Shown here one piece after another: positions 1-6,961 of a stretch of DNA of 9,496 nucleotides; position 1 is the first letter of the stretch; each line of letters begins with the position of its first letter. Below the pieces are notes generated by a model, which was not told the origin of the DNA, made no database searches, and saw only the letters and a list, made by a program, of their open reading frames with translations. The DNA comes from Peptococcaceae bacterium. Its GTDB lineage: Bacteria > Bacillota > Peptococcia > Peptococcales > Peptococcaceae. The position numbers and the translations under genes were made by a program. The stretch covers positions 1 to 9,496 of the forward strand of contig JAFXJE010000191.1 in NCBI GenBank assembly GCA_017532485.1. The letters are read 5' to 3'.

Positions 1-56
1 CCTCCGTTCAGGTTATTTGTTTGGTCGCTTATATTCTAACGGATTTTTATGTACAA
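1..56 (-). promoter_or_regulatory. Putative promoter and ribosome site for a leftward gene starting outside the window
   Basis: Read on the minus strand, TTGTAC (51-56) lies 17 bases before TATAAG (28-33), a plausible but imperfect sigma-A promoter: the -10 matches 5 of 6 and the -35 only 3 of 6. About 22 bases further on, the last five bases before the window edge read GGAGG (positions 5-1), a good Shine-Dalgarno core. Together they suggest a minus-strand gene whose start codon lies just beyond position 1. No start codon can be seen, so this is inference from spacing. The terminator at 72-121 just upstream fits a new transcription unit beginning here. Confidence 0.4.
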
Positions 57-71
57 TGCTTATTTTTTTAC

Positions 72-121
72 AAAAAAATAAATGTTGGCAGTGTCACTTT
101 TGTGACACCCCAACATTTATT
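72..121 (-). terminator. Rho-independent terminator of the leftward unknown gene
   Basis: A long hairpin has a 12-bp outer stem (77-88 with 110-121), a small internal loop, and a 7-bp inner stem GTGTCAC/GTGACAC (91-97 with 102-108) closing a TTTT loop. On the minus strand it is followed by a run of T (complement of the A run at 72-78). There is no T run on the plus-strand side, so it should act leftward. It sits about 60 bases after the stop codon of the gene at 182-928. Confidence 0.85.
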
Positions 122-181
122 ATAGAACCGGTATTAAGCCATTTTGCTTAGAACGGATTTTTTATTTGGTAAATTATTTTA

Positions 182-928
182 TTACATTTCTTTTACTTGA
201 TAAACAACTTTAATGTCATTATTCAAAGCTGCCATCCGATAATCATTAACACTTGATATTGTTCTGCCTAAAATTGTCGGCAACATGAAATATTCTTCAT
301 TATGGCGTTTAAGATTGTAATTTAAAATCTCATTTTCGCCGGTTTTATCATATAAAATAAATTCGATTGGTTTACCACTTAAAATACCTCGTTGAACAGC
401 ATCTAATATTTCGTCACCACTGAGGACATTTTCGTGGTCATACTCTCCCTCGACTGCTTCAAAAATAACGATAGCATTCTTACCATTGTCGGAAATTTCA
501 ACAGAACAGTTAAATTCGTCATAATCATGCAAAAATTGTCTAATTTCACGATATTGGCTGGTATCTTCAACATTAATTTGCACACCGGAAATTGAAACTG
601 CTGAGAAAATACCAAATCTGTTTTTTGCTTTATAAGTAACGCCCGTTAATCCAATATTTTTGAAAATTTTCAAAGCATCATCTTGCCCGATTACTGTATT
701 ATTATAACGTAACAAACTTCTGAACTTGTTACGTTCATCTTCCTCATCATCTTCATATTTTGTGCTGCTTTCCTTTTTGCTACCTTGTTTTTTGTTGTTT
801 GTCGGATTAGCTGTAGGCTCTCCTCCAGTAGATACAGCACCACCCATAGAGCCAAACGAGGTAACTAAACAAAGAATAGCACCAATCGTCGATACAGCTA
901 TAATTACAAGTAACATTGTTGCGGACAA
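182..928 (-). CDS. Unrecognised protein with one N-terminal membrane segment
   Basis: This 248-residue protein belongs to no family I recognise. Residues about 4-30 are hydrophobic and glycine-rich, which suggests a single membrane anchor or uncleaved signal. Residues about 35-68 form a low-complexity linker, first Asn/Lys/Ser-rich and then strongly acidic (EDDEEDE). The remaining 180 residues look like a soluble domain of mixed strand and helix, with no cysteine or histidine cluster that would suggest a metal or catalytic site. The start is TTG at 926-928, chosen because AGGGGAG (936-943, minus strand) ends seven bases before it; an in-frame ATG four codons later has worse spacing. A terminator follows at 72-121, so the gene is probably monocistronic. 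It is transcribed away from the amino acid transporter operon and its relation to that operon is unknown. Confidence 0.75.
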   Translation of the reverse strand: MSATMLLVIIAVSTIGAILCLVTSFGSMGGAVSTGGEPTANPTNNKKQGSKKESSTKYEDDEEDERNKFRSLLRYNNTVIGQDDALKIFKNIGLTGVTYKAKNRFGIFSAVSISGVQINVEDTSQYREIRQFLHDYDEFNCSVEISDNGKNAIVIFEAVEGEYDHENVLSGDEILDAVQRGILSGKPIEFILYDKTGENEILNYNLKRHNEEYFMLPTILGRTISSVNDYRMAALNNDIKVVYQVKEM

Positions 929-969
929 ATTATTTCTCCCCTTTTAAATCAACCTTTTCATTAATTATC

Positions 970-978
970 ATTTTACCA
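970..978 (-). promoter_or_regulatory. Putative extended -10 promoter of the unknown membrane-anchored gene
   Basis: The minus strand reads TGGTAAAAT here, that is TG-N-TAAAAT, an extended -10 element about 42 bases before the TTG start at 928. No convincing -35 hexamer lies 16-18 bases upstream, so this call rests on the extended -10 and its position alone. Confidence 0.3.
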
Positions 979-989
979 CAAGCTTAATG

Positions 990-1035
990 TTTTCGGCTAC
1001 CCTTTTCTCAGAGTATTTCCATTATTTTTCGGCTA
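990..1035. repeat. Two copies of a 10-bp direct repeat in the divergent region
   Basis: TTTTCGGCTA occurs at 990-999 and again at 1026-1035, with starts 36 bases apart, in the AT-rich space between the leftward unknown gene and the rightward transporter operon. It contains the few G/C bases of an otherwise AT-rich stretch. It could be a regulator binding site or chance. Confidence 0.4.
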
Positions 1036-1083
1036 AATTAACGATATTATTATGTTTTTTAATTCAAATTTGTGTATTTTTAG

Positions 1084-1113
1084 TTGTTTTTCTGCTGTCT
1101 TATGTATTATACT
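1084..1113 (+). promoter_or_regulatory. Putative sigma-A promoter of the amino acid transporter operon
   Basis: TTGTTT (1084-1089) and TATACT (1108-1113) are separated by 18 bases, giving 4 of 6 and 5 of 6 matches to the consensus hexamers. Transcription would begin near 1120, leaving a leader of about 40 bases before the TTG start at 1161. I see no riboswitch or attenuator in that leader. Confidence 0.5.
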
Positions 1114-1160
1114 ATAAGTTAATGTGATTAATTATTTTTTAGATTGAGGAGGACATCATC

Positions 1161-1946
1161 TTGTTGGAGTTTATTAATCAGGTTTTAAAGATTTGGAAAG
1201 AATATGCCCCTGCATTATGGGATGGGACTATTACAACATTAACAATCGCTATTATTGGTACTTTAGTTGGTTTAGGTATCGGCTTAGTTATCGGTATCTA
1301 TAAAACAATACCTATTAGTCCTAAGGACAATATTATCAAACGCGTTAGCTATAAAATTGTTGACTTTATTTTATCCGCCTATATTGAAATTATCCGTAGT
1401 ACACCTATGATGGTACAAGCTATGTTATTCTACTATGGTATCGCAATGGTCTTCAATATTCAGCTAAACATTTTACTCTCCGGTTTAATTATCGTTTCTG
1501 TCAATACTGGTGCTTATATGTCTGAAATTGTCCGTGGTGGTATTATTTCTATCGACCACGGTCAATACGAAGCAGCTCATTCTATCGGGATGACTCATAC
1601 TCAGACTATGAGTAAAATTGTTTTACCACAAGCTATTCGTAACATCATGCCATCTATTGGTAATGAATTTATTATTAATATCAAAGATAGCTGCGTATTA
1701 AGTGTAATTGGGGTAACTGAATTATTCTATGTTTCTAAATATGCAGCAGGTGCAACCTTCCACTATTTTGAAACATTCAGCATTACTTTGATTTATTATT
1801 TCGTATTATGTTTTACTATTACCAAAATCTTACGTTATCTTGAAAAACGCATGGATGGTCCTGACAGCTACACTATTATGGGTTCTCAAACAGCACCTGA
1901 AGCTGTTATCCATGTAAATACAGCAAACCACGGGAAAGGAGAATAA
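1161..1946 (+). CDS. Polar amino acid ABC transporter permease
   Basis: This 261-residue inner-membrane subunit belongs to the His/Glu/Gln/Arg/opine permease family and should form the transmembrane channel of an amino acid importer, probably as a homodimer since no second permease gene is present. Residues 76-93 carry the conserved EIIRSTPMMVQ...YYG segment. Residues 137-158 are the EAA loop (EAAHSIG...LPQA) that docks on the ATPase, followed by the conserved KDSCVLSVIGVTEL stretch near 175-188. About five membrane segments can be seen (roughly 22-47, 82-98, 102-118, 165-188, 205-225). The start is TTG at 1161, eight bases after GAGGAGG (1146-1152). A second TTG follows directly and is less well spaced. 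The charged tail after EKRMDGPDSYTIMGSQ is, from memory, usual in Firmicutes members. The next gene begins five bases after the stop. The substrate cannot be read from the sequence. Confidence 0.93.
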   Translation: MLEFINQVLKIWKEYAPALWDGTITTLTIAIIGTLVGLGIGLVIGIYKTIPISPKDNIIKRVSYKIVDFILSAYIEIIRSTPMMVQAMLFYYGIAMVFNIQLNILLSGLIIVSVNTGAYMSEIVRGGIISIDHGQYEAAHSIGMTHTQTMSKIVLPQAIRNIMPSIGNEFIINIKDSCVLSVIGVTELFYVSKYAAGATFHYFETFSITLIYYFVLCFTITKILRYLEKRMDGPDSYTIMGSQTAPEAVIHVNTANHGKGE

Positions 1947-1950
1947 ACAA

Positions 1951-2688
1951 ATGTCAGATACAGTAATTCAAATCAAAAATCTGAAAAAAGTCTTTGGTGA
2001 ACGTGAAGTTTTAACTGATATTAATTTTGATGTGCATAAAGGCGAAGTTGTTTGTATTATCGGCTCCAGTGGTTCTGGCAAATCTACTTTGTTGCGCTGC
2101 ATCAATCTCTTAGAAACACCTACTTCTGGTCAAATTCTATACCATAATCAAAATATCCTAGAATCTAAACAAGCCAGTCATCAGTATTGTGCAAAGGTTG
2201 GTATGGTATTCCAACAATTTAATCTTTTTAACAATTTAACTGTTTTAGAAAACTGCGTTATCGGTCCTGTTAGCGTTTTGAAAAAACCTCGTAATGAAGC
2301 TGTAGAAACAGCAATGCATTACTTAGAGCAAGTTGGCATGGCCCAATTTGTCAATGCTAAACCAAAACAACTTTCTGGTGGCCAAAAACAACGCGTGGCT
2401 ATTGCGCGTGCTTTGGCTATGGAACCTGATGCTTTATTATTTGACGAACCTACTTCCGCTCTCGACCCTGAAATGGTTGGCGAAGTCTTAAAAGTTATGA
2501 AAAACTTAGCTGAAGCAGGTTTAACTATGTTAGTAGTTACACATGAAATGGCATTTGCCAGAGATGTTGCTAACCGTATCGTTTTCATGGATAAAGGTAT
2601 TATCCTCGAAGATGATACACCTGAAGAAATATTCAACAATCCAAAAAATGAACGTACAAAAGCTTTTTTAAGCAGAGCTATGGGTTAA
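1951..2688 (+). CDS. Polar amino acid ABC transporter ATP-binding protein
   Basis: This 245-residue cytoplasmic ATPase of the GlnQ/HisP type would power the permease encoded just upstream. All nucleotide-binding motifs are intact: Walker A GSSGSGKST (38-46), Q-loop VFQQFNLF (86-93), signature LSGGQ (141-145), Walker B ALLFDE (161-166), D-loop SALD (169-172) and switch histidine H198. The length is normal for the family. It starts with ATG, nine bases after AAAGGAG (1935-1941), which lies in the end of the permease gene, so the two genes are co-transcribed and probably co-translated. A strong terminator follows at once, so the operon is only permease plus ATPase. No substrate-binding protein lies beside it; that component must be encoded elsewhere. 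Confidence 0.96.
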   Translation: MSDTVIQIKNLKKVFGEREVLTDINFDVHKGEVVCIIGSSGSGKSTLLRCINLLETPTSGQILYHNQNILESKQASHQYCAKVGMVFQQFNLFNNLTVLENCVIGPVSVLKKPRNEAVETAMHYLEQVGMAQFVNAKPKQLSGGQKQRVAIARALAMEPDALLFDEPTSALDPEMVGEVLKVMKNLAEAGLTMLVVTHEMAFARDVANRIVFMDKGIILEDDTPEEIFNNPKNERTKAFLSRAMG

Positions 2689-2710
2689 TAGAAAATAAAT
2701 AACACATTGA

Positions 2711-2757
2711 TAACAGCACCACTGCATAGTTATTATGCAGTGGTGCTGTTATTTTTA
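2711..2757 (+). terminator. Rho-independent terminator of the amino acid transporter operon
   Basis: A perfect 18-bp stem (2711-2728 with 2734-2751) closes a five-base loop and is followed by TTTTTAT. It begins 22 bases after the ATPase stop codon and isolates this operon from the next gene. Confidence 0.95.
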
Positions 2758-2776
2758 TAAAAAATAGTTTTGTTGA

Positions 2777-2805
2777 TTGAGTTCATTACGCCTAGGATTT
2801 ATAAT
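2777..2805 (+). promoter_or_regulatory. Sigma-A-type promoter of the beta-CASP nuclease gene
   Basis: TTGAGT (2777-2782) and a perfect TATAAT (2800-2805) are 17 bases apart. Transcription should begin near 2812, leaving a leader of about 43 bases before the ATG at 2855. The promoter lies directly behind the previous operon's terminator, so this gene is an independent unit. Confidence 0.75.
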
Positions 2806-2854
2806 ATACTATATAAGTAAAAATCCATGAATGTATTTGAAAGAAGTGACTTTT

Positions 2855-4462
2855 ATGAAAATTGCTTTTTATGGAGCCGCTCATGAAGTAACAGGTTCTT
2901 GTACAGTAATCTATGCCAATGGCAAAAGCATTATGATAGACTGTGGTATGGAACAGGGTCCTGACATTTATGAGAATTGTACTCTCCCATTTGCACCATC
3001 TCAAATAGATTATGTCTTACTTACCCATGCTCACATCGATCATTCAGGAAAAATTCCTGCTCTAACGGCTGGTGGTTTTCATGGTAAAATTTATGCAACC
3101 GCTGCTACAGTACAATTATGTAATATCATGCTTTTGGATTCAGCTCATATTCAAGAATCTGAAGCCAAATGGCGCAATCGCAAAGCTAAACGTTCCGGTG
3201 ATGAACTTTATGAACCATTATATACCACTGAAGATGCTGCTAAAGCTTTAAAACAATTTGTCCCATGTGATTATCAAAAAGAATATACTTTGTGCAAAGG
3301 TATAACGATTTCCTTTGTTGATGCCGGTCATTTATTAGGTTCTTCTAGTATCAAAATTAGCGTTACAGAAAACGGTATAACAAAAACTTTAGTTTTTTCC
3401 GGTGATTTGGGTAATTATAATCGCCCTCTCATTTGCGACCCAAAAAATCCTAGCAATGCTGATTATGTTATTATTGAATCCACCTATGGTAATCGTCTAC
3501 ATGGTGAACGACCTGATTATTTAGGACAATTAACTAGAATTTTGCAGGAAACCTTTGATCGTGGTGGGAATGTTGTCATCCCTTCCTTTGCTATCGGGCG
3601 TACGCAAGAATTGCTTTATCTTCTACGCATAATTAAAGAACAAAAACTTATTCAAGGACATGAAAATTTCCCTGTCTATGTCGATAGTCCTTTAGCTGTC
3701 GAGGCTACTGAATTGTACGCTAATCCTGCTTTAATCGATTATTTTGATGAAGAAACGCTGGATTTACTGCAAAGGGGTATTAATCCTATTAAATTACCTA
3801 ATTTAGTACTCTCTATTTCTACTGATGAGTCAATGCTAATTAATATGGATAAAACACCAAAAGTAATTTTATCTGCCAGTGGTATGTGCGAAGCTGGCCG
3901 TATTCGCCATCATTTAAAACATAACCTTTGGCGACGAGAATGTACTATCCTTTTCGTGGGCTATCAAGCCGTAGGAACTTTAGGCAGCATTATTATCAAT
4001 GGTGCTCAAGAAGTAAAATTATTTGGAGAAACTATTCAAATTAATGCTCATATAGAACAATTAGACGGCATCAGTGGTCATGCCGACCGAGATATGCTGC
4101 TTAACTGGCTGGACAGTTTCAGCAGCAAACCTAAAATGGTCTTTGTTAATCATGGTCATGATACCGTTTGCGATGAATTTGCCCAAACTATTCAAGAACA
4201 ATTAAACATTACCGCTACAGCCCCTTATAATGGTGCAGAATATGATTTAATTTCCGGTGCTAGTTTAATTCAAGGCAACACTCAACGCATTGAAAAAGCT
4301 GCTCATACAACTAAACAAAATGAAACTCCTGCCTTTCGCGACCTCATGGCAGCCGGTAGATGGCTCATGTCTATTTTAGAAAAATATCGCCATGCTGCTA
4401 ACTCAGACTTGAAAAAAATGACTAAACAAATTATCGCCTTATGCGAAAAATGGGATAAATAA
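2855..4462 (+). CDS. Metallo-beta-lactamase fold, beta-CASP (CPSF/RNase-like) hydrolase
   Basis: This is a cytoplasmic zinc-dependent nuclease-like protein of 535 residues. Members of this family with known function cut or trim RNA; the target here is unknown. Metal-site motifs are complete: THAHIDH (57-63), DAGHLLGSS with H159, FSGDLGN with D184, E208 in IIESTYG (motif A), ISGHAD with H409 (motif B) and VNHGHD with H433 (motif C). The ASGMCEAGRIRHHL stretch (341-354) is typical of the beta-CASP insert. The core ends near 460; the last 75 residues are mostly helical and charged, and are an extension compared with compact bacterial members of about 430 residues. I chose ATG 2855 because AAGAAGTGA (2841-2849) sits just before it and the protein then opens with MKIAFYGAAHEVTGS, as the family usually does. 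An in-frame ATG at 2831 would add eight residues without a ribosome site. Confidence 0.92.
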   Translation: MKIAFYGAAHEVTGSCTVIYANGKSIMIDCGMEQGPDIYENCTLPFAPSQIDYVLLTHAHIDHSGKIPALTAGGFHGKIYATAATVQLCNIMLLDSAHIQESEAKWRNRKAKRSGDELYEPLYTTEDAAKALKQFVPCDYQKEYTLCKGITISFVDAGHLLGSSSIKISVTENGITKTLVFSGDLGNYNRPLICDPKNPSNADYVIIESTYGNRLHGERPDYLGQLTRILQETFDRGGNVVIPSFAIGRTQELLYLLRIIKEQKLIQGHENFPVYVDSPLAVEATELYANPALIDYFDEETLDLLQRGINPIKLPNLVLSISTDESMLINMDKTPKVILSASGMCEAGRIRHHLKHNLWRRECTILFVGYQAVGTLGSIIINGAQEVKLFGETIQINAHIEQLDGISGHADRDMLLNWLDSFSSKPKMVFVNHGHDTVCDEFAQTIQEQLNITATAPYNGAEYDLISGASLIQGNTQRIEKAAHTTKQNETPAFRDLMAAGRWLMSILEKYRHAANSDLKKMTKQIIALCEKWDK

Positions 4463-4504
4463 AGAAAAACTGATGCAAAAAATTGCATCAGTTTTTCTTT
4501 ATTT
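4457..4504. terminator. Bidirectional terminator shared by two convergent genes
   Basis: An uninterrupted inverted repeat (4457-4478 with 4483-4504, four-base loop) has a GC-containing core CTGATGCAA/TTGCATCAG flanked by A-rich and T-rich arms, so each strand reads a hairpin followed by a U-rich run. It lies between the stop codon of the rightward nuclease gene, which it overlaps (4460-4462), and the stop codon of leftward pheT at 4514. It can therefore end both transcripts. Confidence 0.93.
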
Positions 4505-4513
4505 CAGTATAAC

Positions 4514-6946
4514 TTAGTTTCTCAATTGTGCTTGATATTGAGCTTCTAACGCTTTTAATACTTTGTCATAAGCAGCACTTACTTCTTCATCAGTTAAAGT
4601 GCGATCTGCTTGGAAGGTTAATGCAAAGGCAATGCTCTTATAGCCTTTAGCGATTTGGTCACCTTGATATACGTCAAAGATTTTCCAAGATTTTAATAAT
4701 TCACCTTTATTTTCAGCAATTACTCTTTCTAAATCACCAGCTAAAACATTTTCTTCAACTACAACAGCCATATCTCTAGTTGCTGCTGGGAATTTTGGCA
4801 ATAATTCCACTTGTACTACGCGAATGCCTTGCGCAATGATAGTTTCTACATCAATTTCAGCGATATAGCAATGACCATTGATACCGTAGTTAGCAGCGAT
4901 AGCTGGATGCAATTCACCAAATACGCCTGCCATTTGACCGTTAATATATAAATATGCAGAACGACCTGGATGATAAATACTGTTATCTTTGCATGGGCGA
5001 TATTCTACATTTGTTAATTTCAACTCAGCCATCAATTCTTCAATGATGCCTTTCAGGTAGAAGAAATCATATTCTACACCAGTATGCTGCCAAGTAGCAT
5101 TAGATTTGCCTTTCAAAGCAATACCTAGAGTCCATTTTTCATTAGCTAATTCTTCAGGTGTAATTTCCCCTTCCAATAAGAAAACCTTACCAATTTCAAA
5201 AATAGCTAAATCTTCATTACGACGGTTATGATTGAACAATACGGTATTTAATAAACCTGGTACAATACTTGTTCTCATATGACCTTGTTCTTCGGATAAT
5301 GGATTTAAGATAGCTACGCTGTTTCTGCGAATATCATCAGCAGGATAGTTTAATTTTTCATCATTATTTTTGTTGATGAAGCTGTAGTTCAAAACTTCAT
5401 TTAAGCCTAAACCTACTAATTTATTAACCACATTATCTCTGATTTTTTGCGCCTCAGTCAATTGACCACGACTGGAAGCACCAAATGGTAAAGTTTGTGG
5501 AATTGTATCATAACCGTAAACACGAGCAACTTCTTCGATTAAATCTTCTTTAATACTGCAGTCTGGACGATATGCAGGAACTTCTACAGTAAGCATATCC
5601 CCTTCTTCTTTAGTAATTACGAAGTTTAATTTAGTTAAAATAGCTTTGATTTCATCATTGCTGATTTCTGTACCTAATAATTGATTTACATTGCTCATAG
5701 GTAAAGTAATCATTGCTCTTTCGTGTTTGGTTGGGTAGTTGTCAATAGTACCATTAACTACTGTACCACCACCTGTTAATTGAATTAACTGAGCAGCTCT
5801 TTCAGCAGCAGTTAAAACAGTTTCAAAGTTAATACCTTTTTCAAAACGGATAGATGCTTCAGAACGTAAACCCAATCTTGTAGATGTTCTTCTGACAGAT
5901 GTTGGTTGGAAATAAGCAGATTCAATAAATACATCAGTAGTATCATCAGTTACTTCTGTATTTTCACCACCCATTACACCTGCTACAGCTACTGGTTTAG
6001 CACCATCACAAATTAACAGCATATCATCAGCTAAAACGCGTTTTTGGCTGTCTAAAGTAACGATTTCTTCATCAGCTTTAGCTTGACGCACGATGATTTC
6101 ATGGTTTGCCAATTCATGGTAGTCAAACGCATGCAATGGTTGACCGTATTCCATCATTACATAGTTAGTTACGTCAACTACGTTGTTGATTGGACGGATA
6201 CCTGCACATTGCAAACGGTGCTGCAGCCAGAATGGAGATGGTTGAATTTTTACACCTTTCACCATTTTAGCTGTATAACGATGGCATAATTCTGGAGCTT
6301 CGATAGTAACTTTTGCTAAATCAGCAATATTTTCATCGTTGCAAGTAAATTCAGGTTGTGGCAAACGCACTTCTTTACCCAATAATGCACCAATTTCCAT
6401 AGCTACATTCAGTACACTTAAGCAGTCAGAACGATTTGGAGTTAAGTCTAATTCTAAAATATAGTCATCTAAATGTAATACTTCTGTCACAGAAGTACCT
6501 AATGGTGTGCCTTCTGGCAAAACAACGATACCTTCTTTTTGTTCAGGTGGAATTTTATCAATTTCTACCCCTAATTCTTTAACGGAGCAGATCATACCAT
6601 TGGACTCTACGCCACGCAATTTAGCTTTTTTGATTTTAACACCGTCAGGTAAAGTTGCACCTACAGTAGCAAAAGCGATAGTTTGACCAGCAGCTACGTT
6701 TGGAGCACCACACACAACTTGGATTTTATTTTCGCCATCAGTAGTTACTTGGCAAATATTTAATTTATCAGCTTCAGGGTGTTTTTCTTTTTCTAATACT
6801 TTAGCTACTACAACACCTGTTACGCCTTTATTTGTAGGAATAACATGCTCTACAGCTACCCCTGCTCTTGTCATTACTTCTGCCAATTCATCAGCAGAAA
6901 TTTCAATATCAACTAATTCTTTTAACCAATTGTAAGATATCTGCAT
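4514..6946 (-). CDS. pheT: Phenylalanyl-tRNA synthetase beta subunit
   Basis: This is the 810-residue beta subunit of the cytoplasmic (alpha-beta)2 enzyme that charges tRNA-Phe with phenylalanine. The domain order is normal. After the N-terminal MQISYNWLKELVD comes a tRNA-binding OB domain at about 40-150. The B3/B4 editing region follows at about 210-390, with GQPLHAFDYHEL at 278-289 and RSEASIRFEKG at 361-371. A B5 domain at about 410-480 contains VPAYRPDCSIKEDLIEEVAR and YGYD. A catalytic-like core fold runs to about 700, and the C-terminal anticodon-binding FDX-ACB domain covers about 715-808 (FPAATRDMAVVV). The ATG at 6946 is preceded by GGGGAGG with eight-base spacing. The pheS stop codon lies 15 bases upstream, so the two are one operon. 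The length is as expected and no defect is seen. Confidence 0.98.
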   Translation of the reverse strand: MQISYNWLKELVDIEISADELAEVMTRAGVAVEHVIPTNKGVTGVVVAKVLEKEKHPEADKLNICQVTTDGENKIQVVCGAPNVAAGQTIAFATVGATLPDGVKIKKAKLRGVESNGMICSVKELGVEIDKIPPEQKEGIVVLPEGTPLGTSVTEVLHLDDYILELDLTPNRSDCLSVLNVAMEIGALLGKEVRLPQPEFTCNDENIADLAKVTIEAPELCHRYTAKMVKGVKIQPSPFWLQHRLQCAGIRPINNVVDVTNYVMMEYGQPLHAFDYHELANHEIIVRQAKADEEIVTLDSQKRVLADDMLLICDGAKPVAVAGVMGGENTEVTDDTTDVFIESAYFQPTSVRRTSTRLGLRSEASIRFEKGINFETVLTAAERAAQLIQLTGGGTVVNGTIDNYPTKHERAMITLPMSNVNQLLGTEISNDEIKAILTKLNFVITKEEGDMLTVEVPAYRPDCSIKEDLIEEVARVYGYDTIPQTLPFGASSRGQLTEAQKIRDNVVNKLVGLGLNEVLNYSFINKNNDEKLNYPADDIRRNSVAILNPLSEEQGHMRTSIVPGLLNTVLFNHNRRNEDLAIFEIGKVFLLEGEITPEELANEKWTLGIALKGKSNATWQHTGVEYDFFYLKGIIEELMAELKLTNVEYRPCKDNSIYHPGRSAYLYINGQMAGVFGELHPAIAANYGINGHCYIAEIDVETIIAQGIRVVQVELLPKFPAATRDMAVVVEENVLAGDLERVIAENKGELLKSWKIFDVYQGDQIAKGYKSIAFALTFQADRTLTDEEVSAAYDKVLKALEAQYQAQLRN

Positions 6947-6961
6947 TCTTCTATCCTCCCC

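Noticed and set aside
38..165. AACGGATTTTT(T)AT occurring at 38-50 and 152-165
   Set aside because: A short, T-rich near-repeat on either side of a terminator, with no flanking element features such as terminal inverted repeats or a transposase; not treated as an insertion scar.
251..265. none of the sequence at this position as such; the CxxC pairs in PheS (gene 6962-7984) as a possible unusual metal site
   Set aside because: From memory, PheS proteins of Firmicutes commonly carry these cysteines, so this is a lineage feature and not a novelty.
726..947. A plus-strand reading frame whose product opens with a serine run and a hydrophobic stretch, resembling a signal peptide
   Set aside because: It lies wholly opposite the start of the minus-strand gene; the serine run is the complement of that gene's Asp/Glu-rich linker codons. 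It lacks a ribosome site of its own.
2319..2639. Minus-strand open frame inside the ATPase gene
   Set aside because: It is a shadow of a well-conserved coding sequence with all ABC ATPase motifs, and it has no promoter or ribosome site.
2795..2826. GGATTT...AAATCC inverted repeat around the -10 of the nuclease gene
   Set aside because: The arms are only six bases and far apart in an AT-rich promoter; chance is likely and nothing else supports an operator.
2831..2854. Upstream in-frame ATG for the beta-CASP gene
   Set aside because: It would add eight residues before the family's usual opening and has no Shine-Dalgarno in front, while the ATG at 2855 does.
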